Part shown: piece by piece, positions 8,031 to 17,299 of the stretch
Layout: each line of letters opens with the position of its first letter
How positions within the stretch are numbered: position 1 is the first letter of the stretch
Assembly (NCBI RefSeq): GCF_014645615.1
Contig: NZ_BMMB01000009.1
Coordinates: forward strand, 87,801 to 151,800
Length of the DNA: 64,000 nt
Direction of reading: 5' to 3'
Origin: Paenibacillus hunanensis
GTDB taxonomy: Bacteria > Bacillota > Bacilli > Paenibacillales > Paenibacillaceae
The notes under the pieces: model-generated
Seen by the model: only the letters and a program-made list of their open reading frames with translations
Database searches by the model: none
Told to the model about the DNA's origin: nothing
Translations under genes and position numbers: made by a program

Positions 8031-9716
8031 TTATTTCTTATTCGTTCCCCACAGCTCGACTGTATCCTTGATGAGCTGGCTATAGCTTGCTTCCATCTTT
8101 TTCATTTCGTCTGTACTCAGCTCAGAAACCATTTGATCGTAGATGCTGTCGAATTGATCTGGTTTTGCCAGAATTGCTTCTGGGATGCGTTTGCGGACGA
8201 TATCCTGGGATTTTTGATAGGCTACATTGTAGCTTGGGTCATCTGGGGATGGCAGGTTGTAGGCTGCTCCCCATGCTTTAACCGGGAATTCGTCTTTGGC
8301 TGGGAACAGGTCTTTCCATGTCGTTGCCCCGTATGCCTTGAGCGCATCTTTTTCTGGCTGGCTGTAGCTTGCCAGGATTTGCTCAGGGAAGTTAGTTGTA
8401 TAGTAGTTACCTGTCGAATCCTTCACACTATCTCCATAGTGAACCGAGAAGTTGTACATGCCGATACCGGATTCTTTAGTGAAGTTCGTATTGTCATTGA
8501 TTTTGCGTTCCTGAACGTCTGCTGGAATGACACGCTTGCCATCCTTCACTTCATAGTGCTTGCCTTCGATCCCCCAGTTGTTCAGCACCTGTGCTTCATC
8601 GGAAGCCATCCAGTCCAGGAACTTGATGATGCGAATCGGGTCTTTGGCAGATGTTGTAATACCGATGCCGTAGCCAACTGGTGGGCCGATATCCTGGAAG
8701 GAGCGATCCTTCGTCGAATCATCCAGCTGTAATGGATAATGTCCGTATGTGCGCTCTGACATGCCCGATGTTTTCAGCGAATTTTCAGCCTGCTGATAGT
8801 CCCAATCCTGATCGATCAGACCCAGCACACGACCGCTGGCGATTTTGGACAGATACTGGTCATTTTTCTGTGTAAAGGTTTCTGGATCCAGCAGACCTTC
8901 ATTGTACATATGGTTCAACCAGCGGAAATATTCTTTTTCCTCTGGACGCTTGTAGTGCAACTGTGCTTCATACGTTTCCGGATTAATATAGAATTCGCCA
9001 TCATCCGGTGCGCCTGTCGCAAGGAATGCCGGGTTCGTTACTGTAATCATAATTTTCCAATCATCTGCGTTCAATGTGAGCGGAATCGTTGGTTGTCCAT
9101 TGATCGTTGGATGCTTCTCTTTGTACTCTTTCAGTACGTTTTCGAAGTCTTTTACCGTTTTAATCTTTGGATAGCCTAGCTCCTTCATCACCTGATGCTG
9201 TAATTCGAAGCCGCCACCAGCATCGAATTTCGCTTCGCCTACACCTGCATTCGTTGGAATGACGTAGATAGACGGATCGTCTTTGCTGTATTGGAGACGG
9301 GACAGATCGTTACCGTATACTTTTTTGATGTTCGGACCGTATTTGTTGATCAGATCCGTTAGATCGATCAATGCTCCCGCTTCAACCAGCTTGGTGATGG
9401 AGCCTTTTGGGAAAATAGTATCTGGATACTCGCCGGAAGCGGTCATCAAGGCGATTTTCTGTGTACCACCGCCGCTCACATCGTACTCGGCATTAATCGT
9501 CACATTGGTCGCCTTCGTGATCGCTTGACCTACGTCATCCTTCATATTGTTCCAGGTCGGACTTGCATCCGAGCCGAAGAAGGAAATCGTAATCGGTGTA
9601 GATACGTCCGATGTTTCCGTTTGTGTTGGATCACTGCTGCCTCCGCAGGCGGTTGCTGTTGCAAGTGAGACAACCGACAATGGGATCATGATGCGTTTTA
9701 ACCATTTACCAGCCAT
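8031..9716 (-). CDS. Extracellular solute-binding lipoprotein of a carbohydrate ABC importer (LplA-type)
   Basis: A 561-residue binding lipoprotein. The signal peptide ends in the lipobox ATAC at about residues 21-24, followed by a GGSSDPTQT linker. The long body, with NLPSPDDPSYN and a C-terminal three-helix tail, is of the large family-1 type found with LplB/LplC-like permeases (oligosaccharide or polysaccharide fragment importers). It would capture the sugar outside the membrane and deliver it to the two permeases encoded just upstream. The ATG at 9716 has a GGGGGC box. It is the last gene of the transporter operon. The substrate cannot be read from sequence; a beta-glucoside is a guess from the neighbour bglA. 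Confidence 0.88.
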   Translation of the reverse strand: MAGKWLKRIMIPLSVVSLATATACGGSSDPTQTETSDVSTPITISFFGSDASPTWNNMKDDVGQAITKATNVTINAEYDVSGGGTQKIALMTASGEYPDTIFPKGSITKLVEAGALIDLTDLINKYGPNIKKVYGNDLSRLQYSKDDPSIYVIPTNAGVGEAKFDAGGGFELQHQVMKELGYPKIKTVKDFENVLKEYKEKHPTINGQPTIPLTLNADDWKIMITVTNPAFLATGAPDDGEFYINPETYEAQLHYKRPEEKEYFRWLNHMYNEGLLDPETFTQKNDQYLSKIASGRVLGLIDQDWDYQQAENSLKTSGMSERTYGHYPLQLDDSTKDRSFQDIGPPVGYGIGITTSAKDPIRIIKFLDWMASDEAQVLNNWGIEGKHYEVKDGKRVIPADVQERKINDNTNFTKESGIGMYNFSVHYGDSVKDSTGNYYTTNFPEQILASYSQPEKDALKAYGATTWKDLFPAKDEFPVKAWGAAYNLPSPDDPSYNVAYQKSQDIVRKRIPEAILAKPDQFDSIYDQMVSELSTDEMKKMEASYSQLIKDTVELWGTNKK

Positions 9717-9863
9717 TCAAAAGCCCCCTTTGATTTCAGTGGTTGCACTCCATCTCTATATGCTAAGGCGACATAGACGTCACCACATAGCTGTTGATTC
9801 GACGATACTTTTTTCAAACCTACTTGGATTAGGATACGGCTCAGCTGAATGCGTCCAACCGAT

Positions 9864-10766
9864 TTATGCTTTGACAGCACCCAGTGTCATCCCACTTACA
9901 AAATACTTCTGCAAGAATGGATAGACAATGAGGATCGGCACGGTAACGACGATTGTGATCGCCATCCGAATCGATTCTGGCGAAATGCTTGCCATTTGCT
10001 TGGCCATATCATTCGCATTGACCGCACCGCTTTGCTGCGTACTCTGCTGTAGCACCTTCATCAGCTCATACTGCAACGTTGTCCATTGCGGCGAGCTTGC
10101 ATTGTACAGATACGTATCAAACCAGGCATTCCATTGACCGACCGCCAGGAACAGAGCGATCGTTGCCAGTACGGGCTTACAGAGCGGTAAAATGACACGC
10201 CAGTAGATCGTAAAATCATTCGCTCCATCCAACTTCGCTGATTCCTGTAATGCATACGGTAGACCATCGATAAAGGAGCGGATAATGAACACATTGAATG
10301 CGCTCACAACACCTGGCAGCACGTACACCCAGAAGCTGTTGATCATGCCGAGATCACGAATCAGCAGGAAGGTTGGCACCAGACCAGCAGTGACATACAT
10401 CGTCAGCGCCAGAAATACTGAGATAAAGCGACGTGCCTGAAAATCGACCCGGCTCAGCGTGAATGCCAGCATCGATGCACTCAGCAGACCGAGTAGCGTA
10501 CCCACGATGGTACGAAGAACGGAGATTTGCGCTCCTTGTAGCAGTCCCTGATATTGAAAGATAACGGAATAGTTTTCCAGTGTAAAGGCACGCGGAATAA
10601 TATGAATGCCACCTCGTACCGTATCAGAGGACTCATTGAGTGAAATCGCCAGTACGTTCAAGAACGGATAAAGCGTAACGATCAGCACCAGCGACATCAG
10701 AATCGTATTGCACACATCGAATATTTTATCGCCTCGTGTCGCATTGAAGGCTTTGTTAGCCGCCAT
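9864..10766 (-). CDS. Carbohydrate ABC transporter permease (LplC/YtcP-like)
   Basis: Inner-membrane permease of 300 residues with six predicted membrane segments. The cytoplasmic EAA loop, which contacts the ATPase, reads ESAKLDGANDFTIYWRVILP (about 179-198). The C-terminus GMTLGAVKA is typical of the YtcP/LplC group. It forms a heterodimer with the permease at 10859-11839. The start at 10766 follows an AAAGGGGAG box. Confidence 0.92.
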   Translation of the reverse strand: MAANKAFNATRGDKIFDVCNTILMSLVLIVTLYPFLNVLAISLNESSDTVRGGIHIIPRAFTLENYSVIFQYQGLLQGAQISVLRTIVGTLLGLLSASMLAFTLSRVDFQARRFISVFLALTMYVTAGLVPTFLLIRDLGMINSFWVYVLPGVVSAFNVFIIRSFIDGLPYALQESAKLDGANDFTIYWRVILPLCKPVLATIALFLAVGQWNAWFDTYLYNASSPQWTTLQYELMKVLQQSTQQSGAVNANDMAKQMASISPESIRMAITIVVTVPILIVYPFLQKYFVSGMTLGAVKA

Positions 10767-10800
10767 ACGTGATCTCCCCTTTCGAATGAATCGTTAGTGC

Positions 10801-10841
10801 AGCAAGCCTGTGCTCACTATGACGAGCGGAGAAGGCTTGCT
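10801..10841. other. Hairpin between the two permease genes
   Basis: Stem AGCAAGCCT/AGGCTTGCT (10801-10809 with 10833-10841) with a 23-base loop and no T-run. It may mark an mRNA processing or stability site inside the operon. Confidence 0.4.
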
Positions 10842-10858
10842 ACACATGTATCTGTAGG

Positions 10859-11839
10859 CTACATAATACTTTCCTTGGTCGTTTTCTTGAAAATACCATT
10901 CGCCGTGAACAGCAGAACAATACTGATCACCGAGTTAAATATACTGATCGCTGTACCATACGAATATCGATTCATCTCCAGCCCGTATTTCAGTGCGTAC
11001 AGATCAAGCACCTGTGAATAATCAGTCACAAGGTTGTTGCCGAGCAAGAACTGCTTTTCAAAGCCGATACTGACAAGGTGACCGATCGACATAATCAGCA
11101 GGACGATAATCGTCGTCCGCATCCCTGGCAGCGTGATATGCCACATTTGCCGGAAGCGTCCTGCACCATCGACCTTGGAGGCTTCATACTGCTCCTGATC
11201 GATACCCGTAATGGCTGCCAGATAAATAATCGTATTCCAGCCCATCTCTTTCCACACATCGGAAGCGGTTACAATTCCCCAGAACCATTGCCCCTGTGCC
11301 ATAAATTGAATCGGTCGATCAATAATATGAAGTGATACGAGCAATTCGTTAATGATCCCGCCGTCTGTCGAAAGGGACTTGGTCACAATCCCTGCCACAA
11401 CGACCCACGATACAAAGTGAGGGAGGTAAGAAACCGTCTGCACGGTTCTTTTGAATAGAATCCCGCGTACTTCGTTGAGCAAAATCGCAAACACGACCGG
11501 GAAAATAAATCCGAAGATCAAGCCGAGAAAGCTCATCGCCAGTGTATTACGCAGTGCCAGGTAAAACTGCTGATCCTGAAACAATGTAATAAACTGGTCC
11601 AATCCCACCCATTTCTGCTCAAAGAACGAGCGCGCTGGACGGAACTCCTGAAAAGCCATCAACCAGCCCCATAATGGTACATAGCTGAATATGAATGCCC
11701 AGATGACAAACGGAACCGACATGAGATACAGAAACTTTTGCTGCTTAAATACCTTCCAGAAGCCGCCTGTCTTGAGCTGACGGGCGCTGGCGCTCTCTCC
11801 ACTTTTACGGGAGGAAGCCTGCTTGGTTGTTGAATCCAT
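10859..11839 (-). CDS. Carbohydrate ABC transporter permease (LplB/YteP-like)
   Basis: Permease of about 326 residues. A polar N-terminus of about 25 residues precedes six membrane segments. The EAA loop reads EASKVDGAGRFRQMWHITLP in the C-terminal half. Two starts compete: a GTG at 11851 abuts the AGGAAGG box, while the ATG at 11839 lies 11 bases after it and is preferred. It is the first gene of the operon, followed by the second permease and the binding protein. No ATPase gene is present, so a shared MsmX-type ATPase from elsewhere is expected. Confidence 0.9.
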   Translation of the reverse strand: MDSTTKQASSRKSGESASARQLKTGGFWKVFKQQKFLYLMSVPFVIWAFIFSYVPLWGWLMAFQEFRPARSFFEQKWVGLDQFITLFQDQQFYLALRNTLAMSFLGLIFGFIFPVVFAILLNEVRGILFKRTVQTVSYLPHFVSWVVVAGIVTKSLSTDGGIINELLVSLHIIDRPIQFMAQGQWFWGIVTASDVWKEMGWNTIIYLAAITGIDQEQYEASKVDGAGRFRQMWHITLPGMRTTIIVLLIMSIGHLVSIGFEKQFLLGNNLVTDYSQVLDLYALKYGLEMNRYSYGTAISIFNSVISIVLLFTANGIFKKTTKESIM

Positions 11840-11927
11840 CGTCTCATCCACCTTCCTATAATCGGCTTCACCCTGACCGGATGACGCTGTATGAACGTGC
11901 CACGCATCTGTGTGGATTACATAACCG

Positions 11928-11954
11928 ATTATAAAAGAAAGCGCTTTCTGTTAA
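11928..11954 (-). promoter_or_regulatory. Candidate promoter of the sugar ABC operon
   Basis: On the minus strand TTAACA (11949-11954) and TATAAT (11928-11933) are 15 bases apart, which is short for sigma-A. The cre box fills the spacer, so CcpA binding would block polymerase directly. The -10 hexamer is perfect; the -35 assignment is weaker. Confidence 0.45.
11936..11949. promoter_or_regulatory. cre box (CcpA operator) of the sugar ABC operon
   Basis: AGAAAGCGCTTTCT is a perfect 14-base palindrome with the central AAAGCGCTTT of strong cre sites. It lies about 100 bases upstream of the first permease start, inside the candidate promoter. Confidence 0.75.
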
Positions 11955-12012
11955 TACCTGACAAATTATATGTAAAATCATATAAAAATTAGACATCCTT
12001 GTCGGAGCGGCT

Positions 12013-12039
12013 CGAATCACTAAAAATAATGGTGATTCG
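12013..12039. other. 8-bp inverted repeat in the gene-free 11.8-12.7 kb stretch
   Basis: CGAATCAC (12013-12020) and GTGATTCG (12032-12039) form an inverted repeat with an 11-base AT-rich centre, upstream of the transporter promoter. It could be the binding site of the neighbouring AraC-type response regulator, but nothing beyond position supports this. Confidence 0.3.
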
Positions 12040-12234
12040 TTGTCCAATTTTATAGTTGGAGAGGTATTACGGACTATGCAAAACAAAACTTTAGAAGCAA
12101 AATGAAAAACCTGCTTTCTATGGCGAAGCAGGGGGAAGGAGTTTATTTAAGAACATAACAATTTAAAAATGAAACTTTACTGCAAGAGTGCTGTTCTACT
12201 GTTTTTGAAATGGAGGAGCACCATCCACTTCGGT

Positions 12235-12338
12235 AAGGAATAAGGGAACGGACTCAGGTGGAGCCGCGGGAATCTTTTGGATTAGCAGTGAATGAAGATT
12301 CCCGCCCCTCCAAAGTCGTCCTTTTCCCTTATTTCCTT
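12235..12338. repeat. Hairpin repeat element, copy 2
   Basis: Compact 104-base copy. The left arm AAGGAATAAGGGAACGGAC (12235-12253) pairs imperfectly with the right arm GTCCTTTTCCCTTATTTCCTT (12318-12338). Between them is the core hairpin GCGGGAATCTT/AAGATTCCCGC. The 81-base core is 75/81 identical to copy 1, 5 kb away in the same orientation. No transposase or coding sequence is present. Confidence 0.82.
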
Positions 12339-12454
12339 CCCTGCGTTCTCTGCTTATTGCGAACTGTATGTAAATATATAAGTGCAGCACTGTACAGTTT
12401 TCTGTATCGTTCGTATGTACTTTGCTTAAAGCAAAATACCTTACAGCTTTTAAG

Positions 12455-12525
12455 CACAGGAATCTACAACGTATTCCTATTTTGTAGATTCCCGTGCGAG
12501 ACTGGAGTCTGTTTCCTTATTCCTT
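12455..12525. repeat. Hairpin repeat element, copy 3 (degenerate, inverted)
   Basis: In the opposite orientation to copies 1 and 2. Its reverse complement begins AAGGAATAAGGAAACAGACTC, close to the left arm of copy 2. Its stem is GGAATCTACAA/TTGTAGATTCC: the bases differ from copies 1 and 2, yet the pairing is kept. Lies 117 bases from copy 2. Confidence 0.65.
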
Positions 12526-12702
12526 GCTGGAATGATCGATGTCTCAACAACCAAATAACACTCCAGGATAATTTATTTGATTTGTCTTACAAACTCTCTT
12601 AGTAGCAATTTACAAACTAGCATACTTTCAATAATTGCACTATAAACTCACTTTTTGCATGTACTTGCTACAACTACACTACAGCACTCTTAGCATACAG
12701 CT

Positions 12703-14259
12703 TCAATGCTGCTGCCCACCCCCCATCTGCTCCCGATACGCGGATGGCGAAATGCCTGTGTACTTTTTGAATTTGCTGTGAAAATAATCGACGTTGGCAT
12801 AGCCGACCATCGAAGCGACCTTGTGTACTTTCATGCCCTGGGCGAGCAATTCCTTTGCGCGATCCAGGCGAACGCCGTCGAGGAAATGGTTGAAGGATTC
12901 GCCTGTGTACGTTTTGAACATTTTGCCGAGATAGGCGCTGTTGTAGTTAAATACCTCGGCGAGCAGCTCTAGCTTCAGGTTGTCACTATAATGACGGCGA
13001 ATGAAATCGGTCATTTGCTTCATTACGGACTCATGGCTGACGCCGTTGATGGATTGTAAGAGCTCCTCCAAGCCGCGTAGCATTAGATCGATCATACTAG
13101 CGGCGGTTGGAGCGGAGTATAGCTCGGGGATGAGCGCCAGACACGCCTGTACGGCTGGGCCAGAGCCGGCTACGCTGCCAGGTAAACGGCTCAGCGCAAG
13201 GGATAGAACATGCGACGATAAGCTTTTCGTATCGCGCTCGACCAGACCGGCAAGATGGCAGACGGACATCAGTTCGGACAGGACACGCTCTGCGGCTTCC
13301 AGGCTACGGATATCGACCGCATAATACAGCCGATCTGCCCACTCGTTTGCCTGTGGAGCTGGCAGTGGCTCTTGCTCTATCGGTTCCGACTCATCGTGAT
13401 ACCGCTTGTTTGTACTCCAGGCAATACCATTCGTACCAAACCAGAAGCGTTGCTCCAGCAAGTCCAGTGCCTCGGCATAGCTATCGTGAAGGTGCTCCAG
13501 CTCATCGACTACCGATCCAGCCGCCGCATACCATAGCTCGGAGGATGCGGAATGATCCAATAGCCGATCCCGTAGCTCGCCCAGCTCTCGTTCTCCATAC
13601 GGTCGTCCGGTCAGGATGCCAATATAGCTCCCCGCGCGAAAGGCAATATGGCGCTGCTCCATATTCCACCAGCTATGCAGCTGTTCCAGATACGTTCCCC
13701 AGCTATCCAGATGATCGACACGGCTAGCATGGTATTCCAGCAGCAGCACCTGATAGGAAGACCAGCCAAGAGATAGCGCCTGCTGTGCGCGCTCCTGCTC
13801 TTTGCCAGAGCTACTAAGTAGCATCTGCTCTACCAGCTCATGTGCAGGCACAGGCTGCTGTCGCTGTTCTCCTCTATGCTGCTCCTGCTCCAGTGATTCA
13901 TGCACACGCAGTAGCTCCTGCTCCATCTCCACCTCATCTACAGGCTTGAGCAAATAGCCGTCTACCCCATAGCCAAGCGCCCGCCTTGCATATTCAAAGT
14001 CCGCATGTCCACTCAAAATCAGCACATGCGTCCGGCTATGATTGCGACGAAGCTGCTCAATCACCTCCAGTCCGTTCATTCCCGGCATACGAATGTCCAT
14101 GATCATCAGGTCTGGCTGAATCCGTTCAAACTTTTGCAATGCTTCGCGACCGTTAGCCGCTGCATCCACAACCTCGAATCCGATCCGATCCCAGTCGATA
14201 ATCGTTTTTAAGCCTTCTCTTATCGCTGGTTCATCATCTACAATCATAACCTTAAACAT
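12703..14259 (-). CDS. AraC-type response regulator (YesN-like)
   Basis: Cytoplasmic response regulator of 518 residues. The receiver domain (about 1-120) has acidic residues D8/D9, phospho-acceptor D55 in LMIMDIRMPG and the conserved K in YLLKPVDE. A variable middle part (about 140-390) follows, and two AraC helix-turn-helix motifs end the protein (about 410-515; YNSAYLGKMFKTYTG and VGYANVDYFHSKFKKYTG). The start has a GAGGGGGAG box. It pairs with the sensor kinase 61 bases upstream and probably activates the neighbouring sugar transporter. Confidence 0.93.
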   Translation of the reverse strand: MFKVMIVDDEPAIREGLKTIIDWDRIGFEVVDAAANGREALQKFERIQPDLMIMDIRMPGMNGLEVIEQLRRNHSRTHVLILSGHADFEYARRALGYGVDGYLLKPVDEVEMEQELLRVHESLEQEQHRGEQRQQPVPAHELVEQMLLSSSGKEQERAQQALSLGWSSYQVLLLEYHASRVDHLDSWGTYLEQLHSWWNMEQRHIAFRAGSYIGILTGRPYGERELGELRDRLLDHSASSELWYAAAGSVVDELEHLHDSYAEALDLLEQRFWFGTNGIAWSTNKRYHDESEPIEQEPLPAPQANEWADRLYYAVDIRSLEAAERVLSELMSVCHLAGLVERDTKSLSSHVLSLALSRLPGSVAGSGPAVQACLALIPELYSAPTAASMIDLMLRGLEELLQSINGVSHESVMKQMTDFIRRHYSDNLKLELLAEVFNYNSAYLGKMFKTYTGESFNHFLDGVRLDRAKELLAQGMKVHKVASMVGYANVDYFHSKFKKYTGISPSAYREQMGGGQQH

Positions 14260-14320
14260 AATGCTCCCCCTCTATACTCTATTCATCTGCTTCTATATCT
14301 AACGAGAATGCGAGAATTGG

Positions 14321-16093
14321 TTAGTCAAACGGGATTTTAAATGAAATTTGAGTTCCTGCATTCGGTGCGCTGGAAATATGCAAGCCATATGCTGCGCCAT
14401 AGGATAGTGTGAGCCGCTGATGCACATTTTTCAGACCGATCCGATCACCCTCCCGATCAGCTTGTAGCGATTCACGTACATATTGCAGACGCTCGGCGCT
14501 CATCCCAATTCCGTTATCGATCACATCGATCATCACCTCATGCTCAATCCGAAGGGTACGAATAATAATCAGTCCACCATTTTCCTTCGTCTCCATGCCG
14601 TGTACAATCGCATTTTCGACTAACGGCTGAATAATAAGCGGTGGAATGGACGTACCTACGGTCTGCGGATCGATTAACAGCTCATACCCTAGCCGATCTC
14701 CAAAGCGAAACTTTTGAATCTCCAGATACGAGCGAATCAGCTCCATCTCGCCCTCAATCGTTGTATGCTTATTGCCAATCTCCAGATTGTTACGAATGAG
14801 CTTACCAAGTAATCGAACGATGTAGGCAATCTCCTTTTCGCCGTTCACATGAGCCTTCATTCGAATCGATTCCAGAGCATTAAATAGAAAATGCGGATTC
14901 ATCTGGCTCGCCAGCATTTTAAAATTAATCTCTCGCTGGCTAATCTCCAGCCGTGTATTTCGCTCATTCGACTCATACACCTGATCCATCAGCTGCCGAA
15001 TGCTCAGCACCATATCATTAAACCTCCGAGCTAGCTGCCCGATCTCATCCGATCCGCCAATATTAGACGACACCTTCAGGTCACCCGTACCCAGCTTGTT
15101 CATCTGTCTGCTTAGATTGGATAGACGGCGTGTAATCAATAACGAGATCATTTGCAAAAAGCCCAGTCCAATGAGTAAAATAGCAACCAGTACACTTGTA
15201 CCAATCAGGATAATGCGATTGGAATCACGCACAATGCTATTGTTGGAAAAGACGGATATGATCTTGAGCCCGTTTGCACTGCTTTCCGGTATTAGCGTAT
15301 CGACAACGATGTTGGATAGCTGCCCATTGACCTCATGCTCATAGATTCCCGGTCCTGCCGAAGGATTGATGTCAATATCAATATTCGGATCATCAAGTCG
15401 TTTGCCGATCAGTTCCGTATTTTTGGCAGACACGATATTGCCCTTGTCATCCAGAATCATCGTCTCAAATGGTTCAGCGCTAATCAATGAATTCAGATAC
15501 GATTGGCTTAGTTCAATCACCAGTACACCACTGGTCGTGTAATCGGTAAAATTCACCTTACGCACAAGGCTTAATACCTTGGTTGAGCTGATCGTATCAT
15601 CCGTGCGATAAAACCAGTTGATAATTCGGCTGTTCATCGCCGCCTGGTACCAGTCACTGCTACGAATATCCGATGTCACACGCATGAATTCCAGATTATC
15701 CTGAATCGTATCGTTCGTTGTATAAAATCGAATCGCAGACACCTCAGAATACAGACGCTGATATTCATCAAACTCCTGGTAATTGCGATACGCTTCAACC
15801 AGATCGTATACGCGATCATATCTCGTATTCACAACATGGCTGAGACGGGTATCAAACAACAGCTCATTGGAGATATTGGTCGGTACCCGTAGCATGGTGG
15901 TCATCTGGTTTTTAATGCGTTCCACATTGTTCGTCGTTTGCTCAATCGCATTGTTCAATGCATCCTGACGCAAATAGTTCACCACGACTCCACCGATCAC
16001 AAGCACTGGCAGCATGACGACAAAAATGTACGCGATAATGAGCTTGTTTTTAATTTTAATATCGTTAATACGATGGATGAACAACTGCCACAT
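14321..16093 (-). CDS. Sensor histidine kinase (YesM/LytS-type)
   Basis: Membrane kinase of about 590 residues. One membrane segment near the N-terminus (about 18-40), a large outside sensor region, a second membrane segment (about 285-310) and a HAMP linker are seen. The LytS-type kinase box SQMNPHFLFNALESI carries the phosphorylated His, and the ATP-binding domain shows PLVENAIVHGM and IDNGIGM. The start at 16093 (MWQLFIHRIND) is preferred because a GGGAGAG box precedes it; the frame is open 13 codons further up. It is the first gene of the two-component operon. Confidence 0.92.
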   Translation of the reverse strand: MWQLFIHRINDIKIKNKLIIAYIFVVMLPVLVIGGVVVNYLRQDALNNAIEQTTNNVERIKNQMTTMLRVPTNISNELLFDTRLSHVVNTRYDRVYDLVEAYRNYQEFDEYQRLYSEVSAIRFYTTNDTIQDNLEFMRVTSDIRSSDWYQAAMNSRIINWFYRTDDTISSTKVLSLVRKVNFTDYTTSGVLVIELSQSYLNSLISAEPFETMILDDKGNIVSAKNTELIGKRLDDPNIDIDINPSAGPGIYEHEVNGQLSNIVVDTLIPESSANGLKIISVFSNNSIVRDSNRIILIGTSVLVAILLIGLGFLQMISLLITRRLSNLSRQMNKLGTGDLKVSSNIGGSDEIGQLARRFNDMVLSIRQLMDQVYESNERNTRLEISQREINFKMLASQMNPHFLFNALESIRMKAHVNGEKEIAYIVRLLGKLIRNNLEIGNKHTTIEGEMELIRSYLEIQKFRFGDRLGYELLIDPQTVGTSIPPLIIQPLVENAIVHGMETKENGGLIIIRTLRIEHEVMIDVIDNGIGMSAERLQYVRESLQADREGDRIGLKNVHQRLTLSYGAAYGLHISSAPNAGTQISFKIPFD

Positions 16094-16188
16094 TGGCTTC
16101 CCGCTCTCCCTCATCAAGCATGATGATATCAAAGATATTCTTCATAAAACATCAAGGCATGACCTCATTATAAGTAACGACCCTAAAA

Positions 16189-16203
16189 TGTAAAACGCTT
16201 ACA
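16189..16203 (-). promoter_or_regulatory. Imperfect cre-like palindrome upstream of the kinase gene
   Basis: The minus strand reads TGTAAGCGTTTTACA, a near-palindrome resembling a cre box but one base too long between the half-sites. It lies about 100 bases upstream of the kinase start. Confidence 0.25.
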
Positions 16204-16245
16204 AACGTGCTTCTGGAAATATACTGTATCATAACATGCTCACAA

Positions 16246-16275
16246 AGAAAAAGACTGTCTGCAAGCGACAGCCTT
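16246..16275 (-). terminator. Terminator after def
   Basis: Stem AAGxCTGTC/GACAGxCTT (16251-16275) followed on the minus strand by TTTTTCTTT. It is 90 bases past the def stop and insulates the downstream kinase gene. Confidence 0.75.
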
Positions 16276-16365
16276 CGTTGAAACCCTAAATTTTAAAAAA
16301 GTATTAAATTTATCACCCAAAAAGTTTATAAAACTGCAATCCGCAGCCGATATACTAAAATAGCA

Positions 16366-16956
16366 TTAAAGTGGCTTAATATATTCGGTATCCGGCAGAC
16401 GGAACGGATCTTGCTGATTGATATGATCATAGAACATCACACCGTTCAGATGATCATATTCGTGCTGAAACACAATGGCAGAGAAGCCTTTAAGCTTGAG
16501 CTTGAACGGTTCTCCATCCGGCGTATACGCCTGCACGGTTACCTTCTCGTAACGCGGTACATAGCCCTCTATCGGGCGATCTACAGACAGACATCCTTCA
16601 CCATGCTCCAGATAGGTCATCGCAGCCGAGTGACTCACCAGCTTGGGATTACAGAATACATACTCCACCTGTCGATCTTGATCATCCAAGAAATAGACGA
16701 CAAACACGCGCTTATCCCAACCGATCTGATTGGCAGACAGCCCAATCCCAGGCCGTAAATCGTATTTTTCAGCTGCTTGCTCATCTTGCGATTGCTTCAA
16801 AAACTCCATCATGCGATTGACTTTAGTACGGTCTTCTTCAGACAGCGGAAGGGCTACAGGCTCTGCGACCTGGCGTAATACGGGGTGCCCCTCACGTACA
16901 ATTTCATCCATAGTTACAAAAGGAAGTGATGATTGATTCAATGTAGCTGATGCCAC
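16366..16956 (-). CDS. def: Peptide deformylase
   Basis: Removes the formyl group from the N-terminal methionine of new proteins; an essential cytoplasmic metalloenzyme. All three motifs are present: GIGLSANQIG, EGCLSV (metal-binding Cys) and QHEYDH (two metal His and the catalytic Glu). At 196 residues with an insert before motif 2 it is of the type-2 (Gram-positive) class, close to Bacillus YkrB. The start is a GTG at 16956 with only a weak box; an in-frame stop just upstream excludes anything longer. An ATG at codon 16 (MDEIVREGHP) aligns with the usual family start but lacks a box. Confidence 0.93.
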   Translation of the reverse strand: MASATLNQSSLPFVTMDEIVREGHPVLRQVAEPVALPLSEEDRTKVNRMMEFLKQSQDEQAAEKYDLRPGIGLSANQIGWDKRVFVVYFLDDQDRQVEYVFCNPKLVSHSAAMTYLEHGEGCLSVDRPIEGYVPRYEKVTVQAYTPDGEPFKLKLKGFSAIVFQHEYDHLNGVMFYDHINQQDPFRLPDTEYIKPL

Positions 16957-17299
16957 CTTTTACTTAAAATATTATTTATTTTTTAAAATCATCATGCAAA
17001 TTGGCAATATTAATAGTTAATTATAAAAAATGTTCAAATTTACGTCAATGACAGCGGTTTTTTGTCTCAATCTGTCGAATTTGCATTGACGTAATACTGG
17101 TAACAAATTACTATATTGTTAAGGAAGTTTTAAGAAATGTTTGTGCGAACATCGTAAGACTGTTTTTTTGGATTTTGGTTTCTCACATCCTGGCGATCTA
17201 CATAATTCAATTATGATAGCCAATCCATTTCCGGTTGCTTTCATTATACCAATAATTAACTAACAGTTTTATTTATTTTGATTGAGGGGGATTTTACAA
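16957..17299. other. Divergent promoter region between def and the MarR gene
   Basis: About 340 bases, AT-rich, without a credible gene. It must hold the promoters of both divergent genes, but no clear -35/-10 pair or operator palindrome could be fixed by eye. Confidence 0.5.

Noticed and set aside
12196..12390. Minus-strand frame across hairpin repeat copy 2, similar to one at 7130-7336
   Set aside because: The shared peptide comes from the repeat itself; there is no start signal, and outside the core the frames differ.
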